NCBI GenBank assembly: GCA_033557685.1
Contig: JAWQRN010000657.1
Location: forward strand, 1-27,442
From: Sperchopsis tessellata
Lineage: Eukaryota; Arthropoda; Insecta; Coleoptera; Hydrophilidae
Direction of reading: 5' to 3'
DNA length: 27,442 bases
Within the stretch, counting starts at the first letter, position 1; every line of letters starts with the position of its first letter. Under the pieces are notes generated by a model. The model did no database searches and had not been told where the DNA came from. It worked only from the letters and a program-made list of their open reading frames with translations. Shown piece by piece: positions 10,959 to 21,199 of this stretch. The translations under genes and the position numbers were made by a program.

Positions 10959-11989
10959 TATATATACATTTTCTTATTTCTTTTCTAATTTTAAGTTGAC
11001 TTATAATCATTTCCTATATCTTAAATTTAAAGACAATGATAAAAGAAATTTTAACGTTCTTAAATAGAGCCGTTACCAGATCACTGTACTAAATATGTAC
11101 CGTTTATAATTAATTTTCTAAATTCTTAATTTATGTACTAAATTTCTTAACATCCAAACGTGTAAACCTCATGTTTTTAAATAGCATGTACAATATTATT
11201 ACATGACAAAGTACAACATTTATTTATCTATCATTTTTATTTATACCCTATAGTGAAACTTAAAAGTTTTTACGCAATGTCATTCTAATGTAAATTCTCC
11301 AGTTTATATTGTTTTATAATACGCTACGAATGTCTCATTTCATTTCTACCTGTAGATGTATTTCTAGAATGTTCAAAAATCTGTATTAATATTTGCTTAA
11401 AAAAAAACTACAATCTAGAAAATTGAGTTATTATAATAATAGGTGTTAAAGGAATTGACCATTTTCTTATAGCGACAACGTTTTCTGAAAAACCTTTATA
11501 AATTCAATATAAGTTCCGATGATATACACTTTTTTTCATTTTAATTTTAATTCCTCCTTAGTATTAGAACTTTCTTGATAAAATAAACAACCTTGAAACA
11601 TTGTGACCATTGCAAACTCGCAAGATATTATGATAGCTTTCAAGCGAAATAATACATATTTTTTAGGAAAAAAATTGATAAAAATCGAAACTACCAAAAC
11701 GATTTATTGTGAAAAATATTTCTACAAGAAGTAATCAATTGAATTTAGGTCAAATGCGCTGGAAATCATGGGCCAGGAGATCCTCTTCATGTGTCATTGT
11801 AATAAGAAAAAGCACCATCAAGCATGTACCGAAGTTTAAGTAAATATTAATTACACAAGAGAACAAAAGAAATTTAATCTGTTTCCTGAATAAAAGTGGA
11901 CAAACATTACTAACTTCGGGGAGAAAAAAATGAATTTTATAATAGATTTTTTCTATTAACTATAGTTTTTCAGAAGCGGTCGTCTTTTT

Positions 11990-12185
11990 GTGATTAGGGA
12001 AAAAGTCTTTGTGTTATCTCGTCCAGGAGGGACGTAAAACTGTGAGTCCCGAACACGTGCACGTAAAAGAACCCAACTCCAGTTATAATACTGGATGCGG
12101 AAAAATTTTCAGCTGTAGAAGCCTAATTCCTGGATTCGATGATTGGCCATGGCAGCGGAAAAAGGCCGTCTTTAAATAAACAAAC
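11990..12185 (+). mobile_element. SINE-like repeat tail with CACGTAAAAGAACCCA block
   Basis: The segment has the order AGGAGGGACGTAAAACTGTG, GTCCCGAACACGTGCACG, TAAAAGAACCCA, and ends AAAGGCCGTCTTTAAATAAACAAACAAC. It is markedly less AT-rich than its flanks. From memory, a GAGGGACGTTAAA to AAAGAACCCA order with a TTTAAATAAA tail resembles 3' parts of widespread invertebrate SINEs, but I could not verify this. No clear tRNA-like head was found just upstream. Confidence 0.45.
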
Positions 12186-12433
12186 AACTCTAGTTTTGGA
12201 GATAGTAGTAACGGTAGAAAGCAAAATGTCAAAAGTATTGTCATACTACAAAGTAAATTAATTTAATTTTCATTAAATCAATCGCACATAGGAGAGAGAA
12301 GGAAGCGAAGCTTAGTTAGCGTACACGCATTATTTTATATTGCTAAACGAGCGTATACGCAGAGTCACGCATTATAATGCGCATTCATTTATTAAAGCGT
12401 GAGAGTCTAACTCCGCTAGAAAAAAAGACACAA

Positions 12434-12700
12434 TTTATATTTCTTAATATTATTAAGTTATTATGGGTTATATTGAAATATGACTTGGTTGAGTCTCCAG
12501 TGTCCAAGTAAAGTTCTGCGTGACACTGTTCGATACCATATAACACGCCACAAGTAAAATAAAGGCAAAATTTATATTTCTTAATATTCTTATGGGTTAT
12601 ATCGAAACATTGACATGGTTGAGTACCCAGTGTCCAAGTAAAGTGCCACGTGACATTGTTTGATATCTTAACACTCCACTAGGGAAATAAAAGTAAAAAT
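12434..12700 (+). repeat. Diverged direct tandem repeat, 137-bp period
   Basis: TTTATATTTCTTAATATT starts at both 12434 and 12571. It is followed in each unit by ATGGGTTATAT-GAAA, TGG-TTGAGT, CCAGTGTCCAAGTAAAGT and GTGACA-TGTT. The two units differ by several substitutions and small indels. The start of a third unit may follow near 12680. It is older than the duplication at 7539-8052. Confidence 0.8.
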
Positions 12701-13242
12701 TTGAATTGTTACCTAACGTAATTGACCCACCAGTGTTGACGGCGAATGGGAAACTTGGTTTATACACAAGATTTACAATAAACATATAGTTTGGTATTAT
12801 TACACTTTACCTCTTTATAGATTCTTTTCTAAAAATTACACGGGTAACGCTGCGTATATCAACTAGTACATCATAAATGCATTATATCTCAGAAATAAGA
12901 GCTAACTAAGCGATTTAAATGTCATATTCGTCTTTAACATACTGAAATCAATAAGAAGTAAACATTTAACAAGTCAGAAAATTTTCATTGTTGACCAGTG
13001 TTATGAATTTTCCACCACCATATTGGGAAAATTTACGCTTTCAAAGAAAATTGAATTTACGTTGAACTTTATACGAGCCCATTTACAAACATTAAAATAA
13101 GAGAGTTATATGTGACTACCATAAGAACGGACAGGTCTTCTGTTAGTTAAAATTATTTTTAAATGTACACTACTGAAATGGAAACGTGTATATTTAAACA
13201 TTATTAAAAAAGAAAGTTGCTGTCTTGTGAATATTCATACAT

Positions 13243-13427
13243 AATTAAAGAAAAAACTGGATGTTGCCCTTCCACAAAATTTAATTAATATAGCGACCGG
13301 TTTCTACATTTCAGGTCACTATCACCTCGCCCAGATTTCATAATCATTTTGATAATGGCCTGAATAGTTGAAACTGGTCGATATATTAATTAAATTTTGT
13401 AGAAGGACATCTTTTTTTTTTCTTTAA
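13243..13427. repeat. Fold-back (hairpin) element
   Basis: The left arm at about 13243-13305 and the right arm at about 13367-13427 are reverse complements with few mismatches. Both contain ACAAAATTTAATTAATAT beside a CGACC-GTTTC core, separated by a loop of about 60 bp. RNA or single-stranded DNA from here would form a stem of roughly 55-60 bp. GACCGGTTTC-type cores in inverted pairs recur in arthropod repeats, which suggests a fold-back MITE. Confidence 0.75.
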
Positions 13428-14889
13428 TTTGTATTTAAACTTTGCATTAGGCAGGCACCTGTATTCCACTCGATGCACATCATGCTGATGCAGGTATCAA
13501 TATTATCAACAATGTTCTTCATCGCTTTTTGGAGCGGGTCAAACCTGCATTCGATAAATTATGAAAAAATGTAAATAAATCATCCCAGCTGGCTACCATA
13601 GGAAAAACTAATTCCTAACGCATAATAATTATTATCTTTTGTTCCAGTAGGAATGCCTCAGTGATGAACATATCACATTGTTATACAAATGTAAATTACA
13701 AATACAATTCAATGGATAGTAAGAAGAAAGTGACCTTACTACTTTTGTTTGCAGCGATTTCATTTAAATAGGCAATATGTATTGTATTTGCATATTTTTA
13801 TTTTTACATTATTTTTTTAGGATATTAAATCGGACGAAGCAAGAAATAACAAATGAAACTACTAACAAATAACAACTATTAAAATAATTATGTATCAATA
13901 ATAAATTAATTTAAAATTATAAAAATTCAAACATAATACACATGACTATTTTAAGGTAATAATAACAAACAAAAGTCAGTAAGCTCCCGCGCCAATTTGG
14001 ACTTACTAACTTCTGATAGTGAATTTGTATTGAAATATGACAAAAAGTTTATTAAAAATTATTTCAGTTATCCATCCCTATTTGAACAAAAATTAACTAT
14101 TTAGTTGAGTTATTAATAGAACGCATTTTTTCCAATTCTCCTCTAATTAAATGATTGAACTGAGTAAATTTATAACAACTATTATTTAAATATTATTGCC
14201 ACTTATTATGCAACAAGATGTATTGGTCTTTATTGCTTGGAAGGCAAATAAAAAGTACTGCCAGATGGGATGAGATTGCCTGTGTCCCAGAATACAAGGT
14301 GACTCGTTATATTATCGTATATGTGTATAAGTTTAAACGTTGTTTGTATCCATTCAACTAACAAGTTATTATCCAAAACGAATGTAAATTACTCGAAGTA
14401 TTTTCTTTTTAATTTATGTATTTAAAGTCTGCTTATTTACATGGATATGAACAAACACTAACGGCAGAGATGTGGCTACCAAATTTGAAAATTTTGCTGT
14501 ATCCCGTTTTCCATTTAGAATAGGGTTTCTTAATGGATATAAGGAACTAAAACACTGTTATTTTTCGGGCGTATTCTCTTTTCAGAGATGATATTGGCTG
14601 TAGTTTACTTTCCCATCGTGTAAAGTATTAAGTGTTAAATATTTTTTTACAGTACTACTGTACTGCAAAAGTGAAATAAGTAGACAATTTCACAGTTATC
14701 TCCACTTCAAAGGCCACTTCAGCAGCAAGTATACAAAACCAATCTAGTTAACACAATCATCCAGTTTAAATTATTACGGGTGCTTTGTTCATACAGGTAA
14801 TAATTGGATTTCATTGTGATTTAATGTTTTTTGAGTGTACATTTTATATAAAGGAATATATGTTTCAAGAAATCACGCTTTTCATTACT

Positions 14890-15090
14890 TTACAATTAAG
14901 AGCGCGAGCGCTAGTTCCATGCTATACCTCACCGTCTCAGCTTCAATTCTCAGCCCAGGCCACTTCTCTCAGAGAAGTATCAGGGTCTTGGAATTAACCT
15001 ATTGAAAGTAAATTGTATGTAAATGTGTTGGAAACAAAAATTGTGTGGTATAACAAAAATGAGTTTGGTTTACTAACCAGGCCAAAATAA
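14890..15090 (+). mobile_element. tRNA-derived SINE, copy 2 (degraded)
   Basis: A degenerate B box, GCTTCAATTCTC, is followed by AGCCCAGGCCACTTCTCT, then GGGTCTTGGAATTAACC, ATGAGTTTGGT and CTAACCAGGCCAA. These blocks match, in the same order, the copy at 7415-7640. The head is more degraded than in copy 1. Confidence 0.55.
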
Positions 15091-15292
15091 AAGTAATTAA
15101 AAGAAATATCTAATTATTGTATTCACTAAAATTGAAGGTAGATAGAAAGCTGTTTATCGTTATATAAATCACATTCGCATTCCTTCAAGCTCTATATTTC
15201 ACCTAATATTCTTAGTATCCATATGTTCCTATCATTTATACTTCTTTACTGTTTTATCTACAGTAGTTATCATGCCGTTATTTAAATTACAG

Positions 15293-15424
15293 CGAGTGCA
15301 GGATGGCCCTTGGACCACAATATGATCATCATCATAGCAGCAGTTATCGCCATCATTATCTGCGTTATCATTATATGCGTCATCATCATCCTTGTCTGCA
15401 GGAGAAAAAGAGCAAGCAACAAAT
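15293..15424 (+). CDS. Exon E: transmembrane segment and stop-transfer
   Basis: This 132-nt phase 1-1 exon encodes residues 230-274. A short polar stretch (ASAGWPLDHN) precedes an unusually isoleucine-rich hydrophobic helix at about residues 240-265, in which isoleucine makes up more than half and cysteines occur at 253, 258 and 265. RRKR at 266-269 follows directly as the cytoplasmic stop-transfer signal. The orientation, Ig domains outside and basic residues inside, is that of a type I membrane protein. The acceptor is TTTAAATTACAG and the donor GTAAGT. Repeated ATC/ATT/ATA codons make this stretch low-complexity at DNA level (ATCATCATC...), so it may vary in length between alleles. Confidence 0.93.
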
Positions 15425-15645
15425 GTAAGTTTTTAAGTGCATTTAAGATTTATCATGTCAATTTAGCTAAATAAGTATGCGACTCATAAAATTTTATTTG
15501 TATTGTTTTTGTTATTAACTTAGTTATTAAAAAGAGCTTTATTTGAGTTATGGTTTTTGAGTTTGAAATATTACGTTTGAACTAATATTTTGATTTATAT
15601 ATAACTAACCAATGTATTTGTTTGTTTGTCTTTGCGAAACTACAG
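15425..15645 (+). other. 221-bp intron
   Basis: It starts GTAAGT and ends TTTGCGAAACTACAG after a T-rich stretch. It separates the membrane exon from the small cytoplasmic exon. Confidence 0.8.
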
Positions 15646-15679
15646 ATAATAATCCAGTGGAAATGGAAGAGCGTGAAAA
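15646..15679 (+). CDS. Exon F: 34-nt juxtamembrane cytoplasmic exon
   Basis: The exon enters in phase 1 and leaves in phase 2, the only exon here that changes from 1 to 2. It encodes Y-NNPVEMEERE, residues 274-284, plus two bases of codon 285. The stretch is acidic and polar, as expected just inside the membrane after the RRKR motif. The donor GTAAGT is consensus and the phase fits exactly the exon starting at 24444, giving Lys285-Pro286. A small alternative exon may be inserted after it (15953-15964). Confidence 0.85.
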
Positions 15680-15889
15680 GTAAGTGATATTTTAATGTTA
15701 CAACACTGGATTATTAATTTTGATGGGTCTGGGAGGTGGAGGTTAAAGATGGCTGTTAACTTCTTATTCTAAGATATACTATGATGTAGCTACAATTTGT
15801 GCAATAAAAACTGTGATATATTTGTTTTGGTTTATTTTCTTTATTCTTTTTTTGTTGCTTTTTTTCTTTGCAAGTACACATGCCTTGTG

Positions 15890-15912
15890 TCTTATAATTT
15901 CAGGTAAGAGTT
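15890..15912 (+). promoter_or_regulatory. Possible zero-length (recursive) splice site
   Basis: The sequence TATAATTTCAG|GTAAGAG joins an acceptor to a donor with no exon between (junction 15903/15904), preceded by a T-rich stretch. This matches the layout of recursive splice sites in long insect introns. It lies only about 220 bp into the 8.8-kb intron, which is unusual for such a site. Confidence 0.3.
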
Positions 15913-15952
15913 AGTTTTTTACCTATTGTTGATTAATTTTTAATACTTCCAG

Positions 15953-15964
15953 TACACTTTCCAT
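15953..15964 (+). CDS. Candidate 12-nt microexon (low confidence)
   Basis: TACACTTTCCAT lies between an acceptor, TTAATTTTTAATACTTCCAG, and a consensus donor, GTAAGT. It is a multiple of three in phase 2-2. Inclusion between exons F and G would replace Lys285 by Asn-Thr-Leu-Ser-Ile without shifting the frame. No stop is created. Microexons of this size are known in neuronal adhesion genes, but a chance acceptor and donor pair in AT-rich DNA is also possible. Confidence 0.4.
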
Positions 15965-16314
15965 GTAAGTAACCCTGAATTGTCCTACATTTCTTTAGTT
16001 TCGTATTAAGTGCACCTTTTTCTTTCGTCATATAGTTTCGAATTGTTTATTTTCAGTTTTATATCACAGATTAGTATTGCACATTAGAAGCCAATTAGAA
16101 TTGTATATAATGTATATAAAGGTATTATCATTTAACTGGATGAGATATTACAGCTTAGTGTAGATACATAAAGTCTAAATTTGGATCAATGACAAATATT
16201 TACTTGCTGTTCAAATGATACTGTTTCTGATAGATCTAATTCAATATAAATAACTTTTCAAATGAATTTCAATACAAAGAATAAAGTTAACTTTAAGTAA
16301 AGTATACCACACGG

Positions 16315-17180
16315 GATACCGATGCTGTTGCACTTATTGAGACCTGGCTCACTGATGGCGATTTTGACTCGGAAATTTATCTGGGTGGCGGCATATTGCT
16401 ACTGTAAATGTGTACAGTCCAAGTCTAGTGTTGTTAACGTTGGTGATTTTTTTTCGAATATTGCCACCTAATATTGAATTGATTTGTGTTAAATGTCAGT
16501 TTATTTCTTTGACTATATATTTGGTTTTTGTTTAATTCTACATGGATTGAATTCCCAAATTTTTTCAACCATTGTTGCATTTTTGGGAATTTTAATTTTA
16601 TGTTTAGTGATAAAATATTATTGATTGGTGATTTTAATTTATCTGAGGGTCTCGACTTACAGAAAATAACTGTGTCAGGGTGATGAATGAGTTTGGTACA
16701 ATATTTAATCTTGCTCAGTTTAATGAGGTTAATAAATGTACTGTTGATAGTGGTCACGTGGTTTTTGAAAAGGTTTACCATCCAGCTTTCGATATCTTAA
16801 CTGTGTGTCATGTAAGGAGCATCGTACCCAACTCATCAGTTCGTACATATAACTTTAAAAATGCTAATTTATATCTGCTATATGCCTTAATTTCTCGTAT
16901 TGACTGGGGCCCATTAATTCTTTTCGAAGATGTCAACATGGCTTGTGATTTTGTCTACTCTAGTTTATATTCTGTTTTTGACATAAACGTACCCTTATCA
17001 TCTTACACCGAGAAACGTTATACCCCATGGTATACCCACATTATTATTAAAGACATTCAACGTAAAGCTCATTTTCATAGAATGAGTAGACTATTTCCTC
17101 GGAATCCTTTTTATTCCAGGCAATTTCTCAATTTGAAAAGTTCTACCAAACTGGCTATATATGTGGCATTCATGTACTTC
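16315..17180 (+). mobile_element. LINE fragment, endonuclease to pre-RT region
   Basis: At 16315 the frame reads DTDAVALIETWLTDGDFD, the N-terminal part of an apurinic-type LINE endonuclease with the conserved E-T-W-L. Near 16618 it reads LLIGDFNLSEG, the conserved GDFN motif. The open frame 16680-17258 continues with the linker usually found between endonuclease and reverse transcriptase: YNFKNANL, then ALISRIDW, then TPWYT and IKDIQRKAHFHRM. A TGATGA stop pair near 16680 and the loss of spacing between motifs show decay. The element stops before any RT motif, so it is truncated at both ends. It resembles jockey/CR1-type elements. Antisense frame 16434-16781 is a shadow. Confidence 0.7.
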
Positions 17181-18902
17181 GCTGAGAGGTTTGTCCTAAA
17201 TATTTCGGGCGGTATGTTAACAGTCGAAAGGGGGGTGGTTATTGGCCCACTTCAATAGTTTGTGAGTAATACTCCTTACATCTAAAACGTACATTGTGCA
17301 TGTTTCGGTTTAGCATATATTTGGGAAAGCTTAACATTTTTTTTTATGGCATTTAGTGCCACAATTTTCTGAGGCCATTTAAAATATACCCTGCTTTCCA
17401 TAAAACCCTATACAAATAAAAGCACAATCAAGTTGAGTATATCCACATTTGGACAAGGAAGTCTTTATCTCCACAATTCCAGTCAACATTTCTTCACAAA
17501 AGTACCTGCAAGTTTTAAGATCACTGATGAACTACCTGCATTTTAATAATTATGACAATGTACGTCAAGGATTCATCTCACACCTATCGAATAAGTTTAA
17601 ATATTCTGAATGACGCCGCGCAGAAAGCCGTGGACTGCTAGCAATTGCGTCCATTGTAATGATTTTTCTTTCCTGGGGGCTTTTTGAATCTATTTCGTAA
17701 AAGTTCTCGACCCATATCTTTGTAGCGTGAACCGATCGAACGAAATCACAGATTCTTAAATTCAGATGCAGACTAATAATTGTCATTGTTTTACATAAAA
17801 ACTCTAACTACTGCAACACATCGTCGACCACTCCGCTGTTTCAATATAACTAAATGACATATAATTGACTAAAAGATGACAGGTGTAATAACTCTTTCAA
17901 CGAAACTACTCACGCGCAAAAAATATTTTGAAATCACCCGTTTCCTTGCCGCATTCTGTACAAAAATTAAATATATTTCACAGTATAAGTTATTACAGTT
18001 GTTTATGTATCATTATTTAAAATCAAAAATCTAATAGCAAAGGTAAGTTGTAAAATAACATTATATATGCGAAACCTAATAATGAAAAAGCAGCATAGAC
18101 AGAAGACCGATAAACCAAGTCGTTGCTATTGAAAAAAGAACCAAAAATATATAGTCGGTATAGAGCTATAAAAATAACTAAAATGATTAGGTAACTTATG
18201 ACTTATCTACATCAAAAAAGAAAGAGAACGCCTTAAAAAACATCACTACAAGAATCCTAATGGTAATATTTTAAATATGTTCATTTAGAAGCAGTTTTTA
18301 AAGTCCTGATATGTTATTTATTTATTTTATGATTCATATATTAAAATATATATTTTCAGATATATATTTAGAGATGCTAACCAGGGCAGAAGTTTTCAGA
18401 TTATAAGGGTTTTGTCGCTTTTAGACACTTTCTAAAATTAAATTTGATTGCTATCAAAAAGTTCTATTTTGGTCAGTATCTGAATTTCAGTTCCTACAGC
18501 ATTATTTGTCAAACATTATATAAGGTTTTCTGCGTAAAGAGAAGAGAGGTATTTCAATACAAAACTTATTTTTGTGTTTTGGCATGATTTTAAAATGTGT
18601 ACCTTTTTTAAATTTTAACTTCCTTATGAACGTGTACCCTTAGTCCTTCTCTCTAAACTTTAATTTCACTTAAATATTCCACACAGGTGAAATAATAGTT
18701 AAAAAATTCAAGAAAATTATAATTCGCATTACTGATCAAACCGTTTCATATATCTAAACTATTTTATTCCGATTGGCATCAAGAGCTCAGTCACTTATAG
18801 GCATTTGAAGAGTACATTCTGTCATATATTGGTCATACTAGCACATATCTCAAACAATGGAGTTACATACCACAAATCTGGTTCATCGCCCTAATTCTTG
18901 TG

Positions 18903-18995
18903 GATTAGCACTACACTGTAGTGGTATAGGGCATCGCTTGGCTTCTCAAATGTCAGTCTCATGGACTTTGGAACTAACTACCAAAAAATAAGTTT
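18903..18995 (+). mobile_element. Possible tRNA-like SINE remnant
   Basis: TGTAGTGGTATAGGGCATCG followed by CTTGGCTTCTCAAATG resembles the D-arm and anticodon part of a tRNA (TAGTGGTTAGCGCATC...GACTTCTAATC). The B box is not recognisable beyond GGACTTTGGAA. This is a weak call. Confidence 0.25.
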
Positions 18996-20404
18996 CCTCT
19001 AACGGTGCCATATTGTTAGTAATACGCATTCTAGGAATTTAAAAAAAAACTTAGGTAGTCTGCGTACAATTTCTTTACACCTACTGAATTTTGCATCAAA
19101 CTGCAGATAAGGGCCTCTCCCTAATAGAAACTTCCACAAATGTTTTCATTCTTCTTTTCCTATACCTTCTTTTCTTACATATTCCTAGGTAGGTTTTTGT
19201 TTTTCCTGTGCTCTTCTGATATATGTTTTTTTGTACCGGTTTTCTAATAAAAGTTTTTAAAGTTATCTTCTCCTTGTTTTTCTACGGGTGATCACTTGCT
19301 GTTTATATACTTCCTCTGAACGGAAATATAGTAATTCAAAACTTTCACTAACTACATTACAAAAAATGAATACCATGCCTCTCAAAAAGGTAGAAACAAT
19401 GGTGAAACGATAAACTGAATCCAACGTTAAAGTGGTCGTCGACTGCAATAGGCATAACAAAATAATGTTTAGTTAAGCCCATTCATTGAATGTAATAATG
19501 GTTTCTTGGATGACGGATTCTCCTAGATGTGCCCCCATATCTTCTACCTCTTTGGTAGCTTTGTCTTGCAGAGGTTTTCCCTGTTAGATTTTATGTTGTG
19601 TCATATAATGACTTAAATAAATGGAGTCGTGCGAATTTCGATAGCATTTCTGGATTTTTTTTAACTTTGAAAATACCCTTATGATATAGTAGTTAATAAA
19701 CTTTTAACAATTTTTAAATCATAGCTTAACTAGCTTGTGAGGGATGCAGTGTACGTATCCGTAAGGCAGCATTTTGTAATTTGCGAAAACTCAATAGGTT
19801 GTCGTATTTCGGAAGGTAAATTAAACAACGTTAATAGGACGACATTAAGTGAATAAAAAAAGTTTTTACTCTTGGTCTTGCTCATGTATATCATAGATCT
19901 GGGATAAATATCTAATCTACAGTGAAACTGGAAGAATTAAATCAAGAAAGACTTTCTTTCAAGGATCTGAGAAACTGTTCCTTATTTTCGCTGACACTTT
20001 ACCAACATAATTTCCTAACTCCTCAATAGGATATTGCTATTTATGAATTAGTATTCATTTCTCTCTGGAGTTACTTATTATTATATCGCAATAAAATCAT
20101 ATGAATCAAAATATTATTTGTTTTAATGTCATAGTTATCAAATCTTAAATATGATCTGCCATAAGTATATAATATACTGTAGTCAGAGTTATATTTATGG
20201 TAAATCTATAATAAATGTATAGGTCTGATTAACTATTAGCGTAGCCTTAATAGCTTTTCTAACTGTTGAGCATCAAGTATGTCACAATTTAAATATTTAC
20301 TTTTAAATAAATTACCCAATTCCTAAATCTACACTAAGCTGTTAAATGTGGAAAGCATGGAAACTTATATTAACAAAAATTAAGTTTTATAGCTCTCTAA
20401 CATC

Positions 20405-20720
20405 TTACTAACGCTATCTCAGGTTCCTCTGCACACAGAGCCCTGACGTCCTGGGATTGCCTTTAGTTCCTTGCGGAAGACTAACTTATATGGGAAACCA
20501 AGGTACATGTGATAACGTAAATTCTGCACTTCTTTAGCAATTAAGGTCTGGACAAGTCAGGGCGGATGTGAGAAATCGAGAGCTGCTGGAAAAATGATTA
20601 AAGAATTTAATGGGTTTAGTTAGCGTAGCGCTGCCAGCCATTAAAGTCTCCTAATCAAGTATTATAATTTAGCTACTGCTTGCGGTTCACTTGACCATTT
20701 CCCTCGCAAACGGGATTATA
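20405..20720. other. Less AT-rich island of unknown nature
   Basis: Base composition changes here compared with the AT-rich intron around it, with pieces such as CACACAGAGCCCTGACGTCC and GCGTAGCGCTGCCAGCC. No open frame, RNA gene or terminal repeat is evident. An unrecognised old repeat is the likeliest explanation. Confidence 0.3.
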
Positions 20721-21199
20721 CAAACTCTTCAAAGTTAAACGCATTTGTCATGACTAATAATTAATAATCTAAAACGATTTTGAGTTTATTATTAAAAATT
20801 AAATTCACTTCTATAATCCGCTCTGCGTTAATGAATTTTTTCACAAAAACGTTAATTATACGCCTACTTGTTATGAACGTCTACCGTGCAAAACAAGGCT
20901 AAAAACGAGCATGATTTTAGACAGCAGCATTATTAATTCAGTTGTTATACGCAGTACTAATACTAATTGACGGGAAGCTTTGAACTTAAATTTGAATACA
21001 AAATTTTATGTTTCAATAAGTGAAAACTAATTTATTTAATTTTATTTTGCTATAGTTTGCTGCCAAATAGATCTGGAGAACAATAATATGGCAGTACCGA
21101 GAAAAAAATTATACAAATAAACTTAGTATCAAAATAAATAAACTTCGTATACTAATTAATTTTAAAAATATTCTGATCATTACCTATACATTAGAGCTG

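Larger units (their letters stand above)
9707..15292 (+). other. 5.6-kb intron
   Basis: The donor is GTAATT and the acceptor ATTTAAATTACAG. Inside are a small inverted repeat (10898-10958), a SINE-like tail (about 11990-12185), a 137-bp diverged tandem repeat (12434-12700), a fold-back element (13243-13427) and a second SINE copy (about 14890-15090). The stretches 9710-10890, 10960-11990 and 13430-14780 are AT-rich and I see nothing coding in them. Confidence 0.7.

Noticed and set aside
15874..15903. 29-nt exon between CTTTGCAAG and GTAAGAG
   Set aside because: Its length would move the frame from phase 2 to phase 1, which does not match the exon at 24444.
16680..17258. Intact 192-residue host gene
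   Set aside because: The motifs are those between endonuclease and RT in LINEs, and upstream endonuclease motifs continue in the same orientation; it is a transposon remnant.
18660..18700. Third recursive splice-site candidate, CACACAG|GTGAAA
   Set aside because: The donor half is weak and there is no supporting context.
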